A stretch of DNA of 64,000 bases from Anaerolineae bacterium. GTDB taxonomy: Bacteria > Chloroflexota > Anaerolineae > Promineifilales > Promineifilaceae. This document shows positions 24,852 through 33,766 of this stretch, piece after piece (position 1 is the first letter of the stretch; every line of letters begins with the position of its first letter). Position numbers and translations under genes: made by a program. Location of the stretch: the NCBI GenBank assembly GCA_007123775.1, contig SLGK01000088.1:20286-84285 (forward strand), given 5' to 3'. Under the pieces are notes generated by a model, which made no database searches, had not been told where the DNA came from, and worked only from the letters and a program-made list of their open reading frames with translations.

Positions 24852-26408
24852 TTAGTCCTTTTTGCCCAACAGCCCATTGGGCAGGATTAGCAAGATAATT
24901 ACCATGAGCAAAATCGTTGAAGCGGGCACAATCGGCGGCGATGGTTTGAAGACGATTTCCGTGAATGGAATCGGAATGCCGATCTGCCCGTACCTGATAA
25001 TAAATTGCTGCGTCAGTCCTACCAGGAGTGAGCCAAGCGCGGCACCGGGATAACTGGTCAGGCCGCCAATGGCCAGGGCAATCAGGGCATTGAGCAGAAA
25101 GCTCTCGCCCATGTGGTTGGAGAGGCCAATCGAAGGTGCAGCCAGGACACCGCCCAACGCCGCCAGCCCTACGCCCAGGGCAAAAACCTGGGTGAAAACG
25201 CGTTGTACGTTGATGCCCAGGGCTTCGACCATTTCCCGGTCTTGCACCCCGGCGCGAATGATCATGCCCAGCCGCGACCGTTTCAGCAGAATCCAGACTG
25301 CCAGCAGCACCACGATTCCCACCAGAGGGATGAAAATCTCGTTATAGGTACGCACTCGTCCCCCCATGATCAGGATAGTGGAGCAGTTGTACTCCCACCA
25401 GTCGGCAAAACTCGTCGCCGGACAGCCTGGTCCCGTCCCGGCAAAGAGCGCGGGTCGGGGCATGGTAAATTCCGGGCGGCCCCAGATAATATGCACCAGC
25501 TCGATACCAACCACGCTCAAACCGAGCGTCAGCATGATCTGGTACAGTGGCCGGACGTAAAGCGGCCGAATAACGGTGATCTCCATCACTGTCCCCAATA
25601 AACCACCGCTGCCAATGGCGACAATGATGGCTAGTAAGAACATCCAATTGCTATTCAGGCCGGCCAGGAAGTTGGTCAGACCATCATTGAAAATCAGGAA
25701 TAGCAGCCCCAGCAAAACGGCCGTGCCAAAACCAACAAAACTACGCCAGGTCAGCCGGGGAACGGCCGTTTTCGGCGTTCCCAGCAGCGACAAACCAAAC
25801 GCACCCAGCAGGCTCGCCAGCAGCAACCCCACAACCGCCAACCAGGCAGAGATGTCGGTAAAAGGGAGCGGGGGTGGAATAACATTCTGACCTTGTCCGG
25901 CGTTGTAGGCAATTGCCACCGGGCTAAGGGAGTAATTATCCACGCTCCAGGTCATAATCGGATAACGAGGCAAGATGGTTAGTAAGAGGAGTCCGGAAAT
26001 GGCGATACCGCCCCAGGCAAAAGCTCGCCGCCAGCGCCCGGTTAGCAGGCTGTGGTTGGCTACGTTAAGCCACACGTCGCCCAGCAAGAACGCGCTCATG
26101 ATCAAAGCCAGCGGCGTTAACAAGTCTATAAACGTATCCGGACGCACGTAAACGGTCCAGCCAATGTAAGCTCCCAGCATAAACAGCGTACCGTGGGCCA
26201 GATTCAACACGTGCAGCAGCCCCAAAATAAGCGAGAAACCGGAGGCTACCAGAAAGGTCAGCGAACCGACTGCCAGCCCGCGCAAAAGCGTAATAACAAA
26301 GTCTCTGCTTTCCATGCCTTGCGCCGCGCCCAGCAGCAGAGTGACAAAGACGCCAAGCGTCAGGTAAAGAATAAGATTTTTGCGGATTAGGAGTTGAAAT
26401 CGAGTCAT
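24852..26408 (-). CDS. livH: Branched-chain amino acid-type ABC permease LivH, extended
   Basis: A 518-residue permease, against about 290-310 in the family. The N-terminal SGFSLILGLLHVLNLAHGTLF and the later PLYQIMLTLGLSVVGIELV, AGVQDREMVEALGINV and SYPGAALGSLLVGL are LivH marks. Between about residues 95 and 270 lies extra sequence with two or three more hydrophobic helices and a soluble loop (VDNYSLSPVAIAYNAG). The two halves stay in frame, so this is an insertion, not a fusion of two genes. Six bases separate it from livM. Confidence 0.87.
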   Translation of the reverse strand: MTRFQLLIRKNLILYLTLGVFVTLLLGAAQGMESRDFVITLLRGLAVGSLTFLVASGFSLILGLLHVLNLAHGTLFMLGAYIGWTVYVRPDTFIDLLTPLALIMSAFLLGDVWLNVANHSLLTGRWRRAFAWGGIAISGLLLLTILPRYPIMTWSVDNYSLSPVAIAYNAGQGQNVIPPPLPFTDISAWLAVVGLLLASLLGAFGLSLLGTPKTAVPRLTWRSFVGFGTAVLLGLLFLIFNDGLTNFLAGLNSNWMFLLAIIVAIGSGGLLGTVMEITVIRPLYVRPLYQIMLTLGLSVVGIELVHIIWGRPEFTMPRPALFAGTGPGCPATSFADWWEYNCSTILIMGGRVRTYNEIFIPLVGIVVLLAVWILLKRSRLGMIIRAGVQDREMVEALGINVQRVFTQVFALGVGLAALGGVLAAPSIGLSNHMGESFLLNALIALAIGGLTSYPGAALGSLLVGLTQQFIIRYGQIGIPIPFTEIVFKPSPPIVPASTILLMVIILLILPNGLLGKKD

Positions 26409-26443
26409 CTGATTTTCCCTGCCGCGAGCAATATTGCCCTGCG

Positions 26444-27148
26444 TTATGCCGCTCCCAGGTAGCGGTGAATAGTGGCTTTATCGTTGACCAGGTCCGCCAT
26501 TCTGCCGCTTCGCACCGAACGGCCTTCCTCAATGATCACGTATGATTCCGCCAGTTGACTGGCGACCAGAAAATTCTGCTCGACAAGCACGATGGTGGTG
26601 TTTTGTGATAGCTGACGAATAGTAGCTATCATGCTTTCAATGATGACCGGGGCCAACCCTTCCGATGGTTCGTCAATTAACAAAAGAAAATTGTCAGCGA
26701 CCAAAGCGCGGGCAATAGCCAACATCTGCTGCTGTCCGCCGGAAAGACTCGACCCCGAAAGTGTTATCTGTCGTTTCAAGTCGGGAAAAAGGTTAAAGAT
26801 CATCTCCTGTTTGCGGGCATAATCTCCCTTTTTGCGTTCGGCAATTTTCAGGTTTTCTTCCACGCTCAAACTCTGAAAGATAGCGCGATGTTCCGGGACA
26901 AATCCGATGCCCATGGCCGCAATATCAAAGGAGCGCATACCATTGATCTCTCGCCCATTCAGGATGATTTTGCCGGACCGCGGCGGCGTCAAGCCCAGAA
27001 TCGTCTTGAGCGTGGTTGTCTTGCCCGCACCGTTGCGCCCCAGCAGTGCTGTCACCGTGCCGCGTGGCACACTCACGCTGACACCCTGTAAGATATGATA
27101 TTGCCCGATGAAGGTGTGGACGTCTTGTAGTTCAAGGAGATAGTCCAT
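26444..27148 (-). CDS. livF: ABC transporter ATPase LivF
   Basis: A 234-residue ATPase with Walker A GRNGAGKTT, signature SLSGGQQQMLAIARAL and Walker B LLLIDEPSEGLAP. The short length and VEQNFLVASQLAE near the switch region are typical of LivF. It overlaps livG by one base (TAATG). Confidence 0.92.
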   Translation of the reverse strand: MDYLLELQDVHTFIGQYHILQGVSVSVPRGTVTALLGRNGAGKTTTLKTILGLTPPRSGKIILNGREINGMRSFDIAAMGIGFVPEHRAIFQSLSVEENLKIAERKKGDYARKQEMIFNLFPDLKRQITLSGSSLSGGQQQMLAIARALVADNFLLLIDEPSEGLAPVIIESMIATIRQLSQNTTIVLVEQNFLVASQLAESYVIIEEGRSVRSGRMADLVNDKATIHRYLGAA

Positions 27149-27921
27149 TATTGCTCCTCAAATTGATACAAACCACCCAGATAGGCTGTTTGCACTTCGC
27201 TATTGGCCGTAATCTCGGCGGGGGAACCCTGAGCCAGCGCTCGCCCCTGGTGCATAACGGTGATGGTGTCAGATACGCTCATCACCACGTGCATGTTATG
27301 CTCAACGAGTAGGACGGTCTTGTTCCCTGCTGTCTGAATTTCCTGAATGAGGGCAATTAACTCAGGGACCTGTTCAGCGGCCATACCGGCCGTTGGTTCA
27401 TCAAGCAGCAGGACTTCCGGATCAGGCGCCAGAATCATGCCCAGCTCCAACTTGCGCTGGTCGCCATGGGGCAGCGTACGAGCCAGCGTGTAGGCCCGCT
27501 CTTTGAGGCCGACTCGTTCCGCCACTTCCCAGGCGCGCTGCTCATACTGCTTGAAATAGGCGCTGGCACGCCAGAACTTGAAATTATCCCGGCCCATGGC
27601 CTGCGCCGCCAGACGTATATTCTCGAACACGGTCAAATTGGGGAATATATTGGTGATCTGAAAAGAGCGACCGATTCCCGAATGGATAGTGCGGTGGATA
27701 GGCTGGTGGGTGATATCCTGGCCTTTGAAAATGACCTGCCCGTAGGTCGGCCGAACATTGCCCGACAGCAGGTTGAAAAAGGTCGTTTTGCCGGCCCCAT
27801 TGGGACCGATGATGGCGTGGAGCGAGTTGGCATGAATTTGTAGGCTGACGTCGTTTACAGCCACCAGACCGCCAAACTCCTTACGCAAGTCGATGGTCTC
27901 AAGAATTATTTCTGTATCCAT
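27148..27921 (-). CDS. livG: ABC transporter ATPase LivG
   Basis: A 257-residue ATPase with Walker A GPNGAGKTTFFNLLSG, the LivG-type GRSFQITNIFPNLTVFENI Q-loop region, Walker B EVLLLDEPTAGMA and switch VEHNMHVVMSVSD. The usual LSGGQ signature is replaced by LPHGDQRKLELGMIL, as is common in LivG. It drives LivHM with LivF. Confidence 0.92.
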   Translation of the reverse strand: MDTEIILETIDLRKEFGGLVAVNDVSLQIHANSLHAIIGPNGAGKTTFFNLLSGNVRPTYGQVIFKGQDITHQPIHRTIHSGIGRSFQITNIFPNLTVFENIRLAAQAMGRDNFKFWRASAYFKQYEQRAWEVAERVGLKERAYTLARTLPHGDQRKLELGMILAPDPEVLLLDEPTAGMAAEQVPELIALIQEIQTAGNKTVLLVEHNMHVVMSVSDTITVMHQGRALAQGSPAEITANSEVQTAYLGGLYQFEEQ

Positions 27922-27925
27922 AACG

Positions 27926-28095
27926 GTAATTGGCGTTCCTGGTGAATGGTAGTTGGCAATCGGTCATGAATGACCAATTGCCAACTACCGGGTCACGAGC
28001 AGCTACCTGTTTGTAACCATACAGTTCACTGAAGACCTGCGAGGTTTTGGTACTCGTTTATTGCCTACACTCGCGGCGTAAACCTCGCAGGTCTG
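27926..28095. repeat. Two intergenic hairpin repeats (families C and E)
   Basis: GGTAGTTGGCAATCGGTCAT / ATGACCAATTGCCAACTACC near 27947-27988 forms one hairpin. AGACCTGCGAGGTTT near 28033 with AAACCTCGCAGGTCT ending at 28094 forms a second with a 35-base loop. Both lie between the binding-protein gene and livG and may reduce read-through, leaving more binding protein than ATPase. Confidence 0.75.
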
Positions 28096-28119
28096 TATAG
28101 TTATGCTTATTTTGCCTGC

Positions 28120-29517
28120 TTATTGTCCGGTAAGAGAGCCATGAGGTAGGTCGCCGCAGCGGTCTCTCATTGCTGCGGGAAGCAAGCAGGGCGGTTCCGG
28201 CCGTGTCGTCCTGACGTATTCAAAGAACCTGGCGTCCGGGTCACTTACGTTGAGCAGGGTGACGATATACATATCCTGAATAGCCACATGGTCCTCAGGA
28301 CGGATGTAGATTGTGCCTTTCGGTCCTTCAAAGGTTAAGCCCTCAAAAGCCGCCAGCAAAGCATCAGAATCAGCATTGCCGTCAGTGACTTTCAACCCTT
28401 CTACCAGCATCAGGGCGGCGTTAAAACCATCGGCGTCAAACAGATCAGGATAGACGTCATAGCGGGCTTTCGTTTGCTCAACCATCCAGTCATTGATGGG
28501 ATTATCCGGGACGGTATAGTGGTAAAGGATACCGCTGGTGGAGCCAATGGCGTTAGAGAAAAAGGCCGGCAAGGCCACGTTATCGACAAAGGAAGCACCG
28601 AGGGCCATTTCATCGGTCACACCAATATCGACGGCCGCTTGCATCATGGCAATGAAACCACCGCCAGCCCAGGTCACGATCCAGGAGTCGGCACCAGAGT
28701 TGACGATTTGCTCCATATACGGGATAAAGTCGGTCGTGTCAATAGGGGCGAAAATGTCATCCGTTACAAATGTGCCACCGCTCAAGGTGCAGGCGTCACG
28801 GAAAGCGGCCGCGCCGCCGTAACCAAAGCTGTAATCGGGAGCGATTTGAACGAAGGTGTCGTGGACGGTGGGCAGGTACTCACACAGGTTAATGGCGTCC
28901 TGGTAGTTGTTGCGGCTGGTACGGAAGGTGTATTCGTTGAAGTCAATACCGGTGATGTCGTTGGCTGCCGCTGGCGCTACAATCAGGGGGACTCGGTTCT
29001 GGCTGGCAACGCCTTGCAGGGTGGCCGTGGCCCCTGATGAGACGGTACCGACCATAACGTTGACTCCCTGCACTTCGACTAACTCGCGGGCAATTTCGGC
29101 CGTTGTTTCCGGTACGCCCTGGTCATCTCGCACCAAGACCTGAATCTCGCAATCATCTACCTGGAAGGTGTTTTGCTGCGTAGCCGCAAAGCTATAGACC
29201 TCGCCGGCCGAGCCAGGCGCGCCGGCCATGTACTCCATACCAAGCATAAACGAGCGCAAAATGTGGGCACCGTAAATAGCCAGCGGACCGGTGGCGTCGG
29301 TGATCAGACCAACCTTGACCGGTTCGGCACAGCTCAGGCCAACGGGTGCGGCTTCATCTACCGGTTCCGGTTCGTCCACTGGTTCGGCCGGAACAGGCGT
29401 AGGATCGGGTGCTACGGTGGGGTCAGGCGTTGCTGGAGCAGTGCAGGCCATAACAGCCAGGGCCACAACAAGCAAGGCGACCAAGAGAAAAACAACTGAA
29501 TTTCGACGTTTTAACAT
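28120..29517 (-). CDS. Periplasmic-type binding lipoprotein of a Liv-type transporter
   Basis: A 465-residue receptor-family ligand-binding protein. The N-terminus has a lipoprotein signal with the Cys in AVMACTAP (residue 25), followed by a Pro/Glu-rich spacer to about 60. The body begins VKVGLITDATGPLAIYG and contains VGTVSSGATATLQGVASQN and RVPLIVAPAAA, typical of LivJ-like proteins. It should sit on the outer face of the membrane and deliver the ligand to LivHM. GAGGAGG before the ATG. It belongs to the amide/branched-chain type; the ligand is unknown. Confidence 0.87.
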   Translation of the reverse strand: MLKRRNSVVFLLVALLVVALAVMACTAPATPDPTVAPDPTPVPAEPVDEPEPVDEAAPVGLSCAEPVKVGLITDATGPLAIYGAHILRSFMLGMEYMAGAPGSAGEVYSFAATQQNTFQVDDCEIQVLVRDDQGVPETTAEIARELVEVQGVNVMVGTVSSGATATLQGVASQNRVPLIVAPAAANDITGIDFNEYTFRTSRNNYQDAINLCEYLPTVHDTFVQIAPDYSFGYGGAAAFRDACTLSGGTFVTDDIFAPIDTTDFIPYMEQIVNSGADSWIVTWAGGGFIAMMQAAVDIGVTDEMALGASFVDNVALPAFFSNAIGSTSGILYHYTVPDNPINDWMVEQTKARYDVYPDLFDADGFNAALMLVEGLKVTDGNADSDALLAAFEGLTFEGPKGTIYIRPEDHVAIQDMYIVTLLNVSDPDARFFEYVRTTRPEPPCLLPAAMRDRCGDLPHGSLTGQ

Positions 29518-29681
29518 TTTTTATCCTCCTCAACAGGTTCAGATTTTGGTTTACCGATTACGAATTGGGTAGTTCCAGCTGTTGTCACATAACTTCCTCC
29601 TTCCAAAACAAGGCGGTGGACGCAGGATAAAAGAGTTCGCTTCGTCCTCCGTCATCGGTCATTCGTCAACAGGTTGTCCAG

Positions 29682-30749
29682 TTAACTTGGACCCTGCCTA
29701 ATATGCTCATGAAAAACCTGGTTGAATTCTTCCGGTTTTTCGATGAAGGGCACGTGCCCGGTGTCGGCGATGACCAGTTCCCGGTAGCTGCCGCCCGCGT
29801 TGGCATATTTTTCCAGCACGGCGCGGGTCTGACCCAGCATAGGCTGGGGCGGAAAGACCTCCGCGCCCGGCCAGCCGGGAATCAAGCCCATCATGCCCAG
29901 GACACCGGGATCCGCAGCAGCGCTGTCCGAGACAACCAGATCATGGCTGCCGCGCACCCACAGCACGTTCGTTTTTGGTTCGGCGGCCACGATTTGAGCC
30001 ACAGCAACGGCGTATTTGGGGGAGGTGGCATTGGTCGCCCCCCATTTTCCCGGAGCCATAAATGGCCAGTTGGCCGATTGCTCGGCATCACCCGGCACAT
30101 CTTGCTCGCCGATATGGGTACTGTTCAGCGAATCTACCAGGGCGTCCTCACGCACCGGGATGAAGGGGGGCTTAACCAGCAGGGCGCGAATGGCCGACCG
30201 GGGGGAGAAGGGGCTGTCCAGGCTGCGGTCGCCCTCGACCATGCGCCGCACCAGTTCGGGGTTGGACAGACCGCCGCCTGAACCGGCAAAGTCGGGATAG
30301 CAGGGCGTCCCGTCGGCGTCTTTGGTGCCGCCGAAGCCGTAGGGCGAACCGGGATTGACCAATGTGGCCGACAGGAAACGCTCTGGGTAGTCGGCCAGCA
30401 TCCGCCAGACAACCATGCCGCCCAGAGAATTACCGATAATGTGGGCCTTTTCCAGGCCAAGGTGGTCCAGAAGGGCTACAGCGTCATCAGCCAGATCGCC
30501 CATGCCCCTGGTGGCGTCAATCTTTTTGTCTATTTCCGCCGCGCCGAAGCCGCGCTGATCGGGGGCGACACCCCGGTAGCCGGGCGGCAGGCCAACCAAC
30601 GCCTCCTCCCACCAGGTGGCTGAAGAAACGTTGCCGTGCAAGAACAGTACGGGAATGCCGTCCTCCGGGCCGCTGAACAGGACGCGGCTGGTCAGGCGCG
30701 GCGTGGTAATCGTTTGGGCGGTAATCCCGTCCATTGTGGGAATAGTCAT
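29682..30749 (-). CDS. Alpha/beta hydrolase
   Basis: A 355-residue alpha/beta hydrolase: VLFLHGNVSSATWWEEAL (oxyanion), GNSLGGMVVWRML (nucleophile Ser), DTGHVPFIEKP (His). It has a longer cap region than usual between about residues 150 and 270. It resembles hydrolases of the C-C bond or ester type used after ring opening. The ATG at 30749 has AGGAGG upstream; an upstream frame extends into a family C repeat and is not used. First of three hydrolases in this same-strand set. Confidence 0.82.
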   Translation of the reverse strand: MTIPTMDGITAQTITTPRLTSRVLFSGPEDGIPVLFLHGNVSSATWWEEALVGLPPGYRGVAPDQRGFGAAEIDKKIDATRGMGDLADDAVALLDHLGLEKAHIIGNSLGGMVVWRMLADYPERFLSATLVNPGSPYGFGGTKDADGTPCYPDFAGSGGGLSNPELVRRMVEGDRSLDSPFSPRSAIRALLVKPPFIPVREDALVDSLNSTHIGEQDVPGDAEQSANWPFMAPGKWGATNATSPKYAVAVAQIVAAEPKTNVLWVRGSHDLVVSDSAAADPGVLGMMGLIPGWPGAEVFPPQPMLGQTRAVLEKYANAGGSYRELVIADTGHVPFIEKPEEFNQVFHEHIRQGPS

Positions 30750-30766
30750 GTGAACCTCCTGGGTGA

Positions 30767-30826
30767 CTGGTAATTGGTAATTGGTAATTGCCAATTAACA
30801 ATTGCTAACTACCAATTGCCAATTAC
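30767..30826. repeat. Intergenic repeat, family C
   Basis: Three tandem GGTAATTG-like units on the left and CCAATTGCCAATTAC on the right, inverted. The right arm supplies the TAA stop of the acyl-CoA ligase gene that ends at 30823. Confidence 0.75.
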
Positions 30827-32349
30827 TTGATGTAACGCTCCTTGAGCTTAATCTTCTCAACTTTGCCGTAGGCCGTATAGGGCAGGTTGGCGGCCAGGAT
30901 GAATTCTTTGGGAATTTTATAGCGGGCGAGTTTGCCCTGGCAGTGCGTCCGCAGCTCTTCTTCGCTGGTCTGACATCCGACTTCTAAGACGACAACCATC
31001 AGGCCGACTTCGCCCCACACCTGGTCTGGCTTGCCAATGAGGGCGGCGTCTTTAACGGCCGGATGCTCGCGCACCACCGCTTCGACCTCGGCGGCGTAGA
31101 TGTTTTCGCCGCCGCTTTTGATCATGTCTTTGTAACGGCCGTCAATATAATAAAAACCGTCAGCGTCCATGTGGGCCATATCGCCGGTATGAAACCAGCC
31201 GTCCACGATGGCCTCAGCCGTGGCGGTCGGATTGCGCCAGTAGCCAGAGCAGACGTGCGGGCCGCGAATGAGCAATTCGCCAGGTTCGTCTACTGGCACA
31301 TCGGCACCAGTATCGGGATTGGCAATACGCATCTCGCTGTGGAAGATTGGTTTGCCGACTGAGCCGGTTTTGGGCACTGAATCCTCATCGGTCATGCTGA
31401 AACAGTTAGCGCCCACTTCGGTCAGGCCGTAACCCTGGCGGAAAATGACGCCCTTCTTTTCCCGCCAGGTATTCATGAGGGCAGGGGGGCAAGCTGCCCC
31501 GCCGCTAATGAAGAAATGGACGTGGCTGAAATCGACCTCATCAAAATAGTTAGAGTCCAACCACATTTGAAACAGGGTGGGCACGCCGAGGATGACGGTA
31601 CATTTTTCTTCCACGATCCAGCGCAGCGAGGCCGCCGGGTCAAAGTCGCGGGCTAGAATGATGCGCCCGCCGACGTAGAGTATGGGCGTCAAAAAGGCAA
31701 ACAGCCCGCCAGCGTGAAACAGGGGCGTGTAAACGGGCGAAACGTCCTTCTCGGTTAAGCCCCAACTGACGACGGTGTTAATGGCGTTGAACAGGATTTG
31801 GCGGTGGGGCAAAATGGCCCCCTTCGGGTTGCCGGTTGTGCCGGAGGTGTAGAGAATGCAGTAAGGGGTTTCTAAATCCATTGGCGGTCGTTCCGGTTCG
31901 ACAACGGCCGTCTGCGCCAATCCAGATTCGTAAGCGACGCCCCCCGGAAGCTGCGCCCCGCGCAGACCGATCAGCCGTTCGACGCAAATATCCGCCCCTA
32001 TCTCCGCTACAACCGGCACAAATTCCGGTTCAACCAGCAGCGCCTTCGGTTCCAGATCATTGATCATATAGCTCAGCTCGCGGGCCGTCAGCCGCCAGTT
32101 AAAGGGGGCAAAGATCGCCCCGATCTTGGGCAGGCCGTAGAACAGGTCAATGTAGACAATGCTGTTGCGGGCCAGAATAGAAACCCGGTCGCCCGGTTGC
32201 ACGCCCAGCTCGCACAGAATATTAGCCGCACGGTTGGCGCGCTCATTTAGCTGGTCATAGGTAAAACGCTCCCCGGTCTCCAATTCGACCAGACCAATGC
32301 GGTCAGGGGTCAGTTCGGCGCGTTTACTCAGCAAATCGGCAGCGTGCAT
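30823..32349 (-). CDS. Acyl-CoA ligase (AMP-binding, long-chain fatty acid/benzoate ligase type)
   Basis: A 508-residue ANL-superfamily ligase. LYTSGTTGNPKGAILPHRQ near residues 167-185 is the ATP loop, QGYGLTEVGANC the A5 motif, HTGDMAHMDADGFYYIDGR the A7/A8 region, and YGKVEKIKLKE near the end bears the A10 catalytic Lys. It should activate a carboxylic acid to its CoA thioester in the cytoplasm. One of two ligases in this cluster, probably with different substrates or acting at different steps. Confidence 0.88.
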   Translation of the reverse strand: MHAADLLSKRAELTPDRIGLVELETGERFTYDQLNERANRAANILCELGVQPGDRVSILARNSIVYIDLFYGLPKIGAIFAPFNWRLTARELSYMINDLEPKALLVEPEFVPVVAEIGADICVERLIGLRGAQLPGGVAYESGLAQTAVVEPERPPMDLETPYCILYTSGTTGNPKGAILPHRQILFNAINTVVSWGLTEKDVSPVYTPLFHAGGLFAFLTPILYVGGRIILARDFDPAASLRWIVEEKCTVILGVPTLFQMWLDSNYFDEVDFSHVHFFISGGAACPPALMNTWREKKGVIFRQGYGLTEVGANCFSMTDEDSVPKTGSVGKPIFHSEMRIANPDTGADVPVDEPGELLIRGPHVCSGYWRNPTATAEAIVDGWFHTGDMAHMDADGFYYIDGRYKDMIKSGGENIYAAEVEAVVREHPAVKDAALIGKPDQVWGEVGLMVVVLEVGCQTSEEELRTHCQGKLARYKIPKEFILAANLPYTAYGKVEKIKLKERYIK

Positions 32350-32431
32350 GGTTTTCCTTACGTAAATTAGGAACCTCTTCCACAGGTTGCCCCATTATAA
32401 AGGGGGCCGGTTACGGCATGGTTACAGCCGC

Positions 32432-33229
32432 TCAAATCTGTTTGGCTAGAAAACCGAGCAGGATAGTATTGAATGCTTGCGGCCGTTCCCAACAGGTAGC
32501 ATGGCCGGCGCCCACCAATAGGTGATATTCACTGTGGGGAATGCCCTGGTGCAAGATTTGGGCGTAGCGCGGCCCTTTGAGCAAATCCAGTTCGCCGACC
32601 ATAATACAGGTTGGCGCGGCGATTTTGCCCAGCCGGGGGGTGAAATTGACCTCAAGAAAGGCTTCGCATAGTCGGATGACGGCCGGAAAATCAAGCGCCG
32701 CGTACCGTTTTTGGGCGTCGGCCAGCAAGGCGGCGTTGTTGGCAATGAACTGGGGCGAAAAGTTCCAGGGAATGGTGGCGTTGAAAAAGGCAAGGGGATC
32801 GCCCGTTTTCAGGGCGTCCAGCCAGCTCTGAATGGTCAGCCGCAGTTCGGGGCCGACCTCGCTGACGGTATCTATCAGGATCAGGCTGCGGGTCTGGTGG
32901 GGATAGGCCAGGGCAAACGCCTGAGCCACCTCGCCGCCGTAGGAGATACCGGCAATATGGGCCGAGGGAATTGCCAGCGCCGCCAACAGCGCGGCCAGAT
33001 CGGCCGCGTGGAGTTCCATTGAATAGGAGCTGTCAGAATGGTCAGATTGTCCCTGGCCGCGGCAGTCATACAGGAGGAGACGGTAATGGGCGGCCAGCGC
33101 CTTTGTCTGGTAAGCCCAACTGCTGGCCGCGTTCATAATCACGCCGTTGTTGAGTACGAGAACAGGCGCGTTTTCCCGGCCGTGCAATTCGTAATAGAGG
33201 TTGACGCCGTTTACGTGAATGTGAGCCAT
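32432..33229 (-). CDS. Alpha/beta hydrolase
   Basis: A 265-residue alpha/beta hydrolase with VLVLNNGVIMNAASSW, nucleophile elbow AGISYGGEVAQAFA and GAGHATCWERP for the His. Acid Asp likely in MVGELDLLKGP. The oxyanion region NNG replaces the usual HG. ATG 33229 follows GAGGCAGAAAG. Its closest look is to the 3-oxoadipate enol-lactonase (PcaD)-like group, without proof. Confidence 0.8.
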   Translation of the reverse strand: MAHIHVNGVNLYYELHGRENAPVLVLNNGVIMNAASSWAYQTKALAAHYRLLLYDCRGQGQSDHSDSSYSMELHAADLAALLAALAIPSAHIAGISYGGEVAQAFALAYPHQTRSLILIDTVSEVGPELRLTIQSWLDALKTGDPLAFFNATIPWNFSPQFIANNAALLADAQKRYAALDFPAVIRLCEAFLEVNFTPRLGKIAAPTCIMVGELDLLKGPRYAQILHQGIPHSEYHLLVGAGHATCWERPQAFNTILLGFLAKQI

Positions 33230-33254
33230 CTTTCTGCCTCCCACAAAAATGGGC

Positions 33255-33319
33255 CGGAAGACGAAGGACGGAAGACGGAAAGACACACTCCGTCCTCCGT
33301 CGTCGGTCATCGGTCATCT
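33255..33319. repeat. Intergenic repeat, family B
   Basis: GGAAGACGAAGGACGGAAG on the left pairs with CTCCGTCCTCCGTCGTC on the right. It lies between the hydrolase and the DUF35 gene. Confidence 0.75.
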
Positions 33320-33342
33320 TCGTTTACGATGATGTGTCGCGC

Positions 33343-33765
33343 TCAAATTGTCTCCAATTTGGCAATCTGGAAGGCCAGGCAGGTCTGTCTGGCTTCGCCT
33401 TCGCCGCGCTCCACAAAGGTCGCCGTGAGCGGCGTCCCCACGGCCGCGTCGCCGCCGAGAATTTGGGCGCTGATTTTGACCCCTTCCGCCAGTTCAACGA
33501 CCCCGGCCAGATAGGGATTGTCACGGCCGTACCCGGCGGCAATCATACTCGTCGGCGCGATGTAAATAGAGGTAAAGGCGGCCAGCCGGCCCTGACCGCT
33601 AAATTCAACCCACTCTAACTGGTCGCCGTAGCAGCGGGGACAGATGGCGCGCGGCGGTAGGAAATAGGCCTGACAGTGGGGGCAATAGGACCCCATCAGC
33701 TTATTTTCGTTCAGGTAGGCTTGAAAGGATACGGCCGTGAACGGCCGTGCAGTTGTCGTCGTCAT
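33343..33765 (-). CDS. DUF35/OB-fold zinc-ribbon protein, thiolase partner
   Basis: A 140-residue protein with an N-terminal rubredoxin-like zinc ribbon (CPHCQ, then CPRCYG) and a C-terminal OB-fold (FSGQGRLAAFTSIYIAP). Such proteins bind thiolases and shape their CoA tunnel: the DUF35-thiolase-HMG-CoA synthase complex of archaea, ChsH2-Ltp2 in steroid side-chain cleavage and BbsA-BbsB in toluene degradation are known cases. The ATG lies one base after the thiolase TAA, so they are made together, matching a complex. Confidence 0.85.
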   Translation of the reverse strand: MTTTTARPFTAVSFQAYLNENKLMGSYCPHCQAYFLPPRAICPRCYGDQLEWVEFSGQGRLAAFTSIYIAPTSMIAAGYGRDNPYLAGVVELAEGVKISAQILGGDAAVGTPLTATFVERGEGEARQTCLAFQIAKLETI

Positions 33766-33766
33766 C

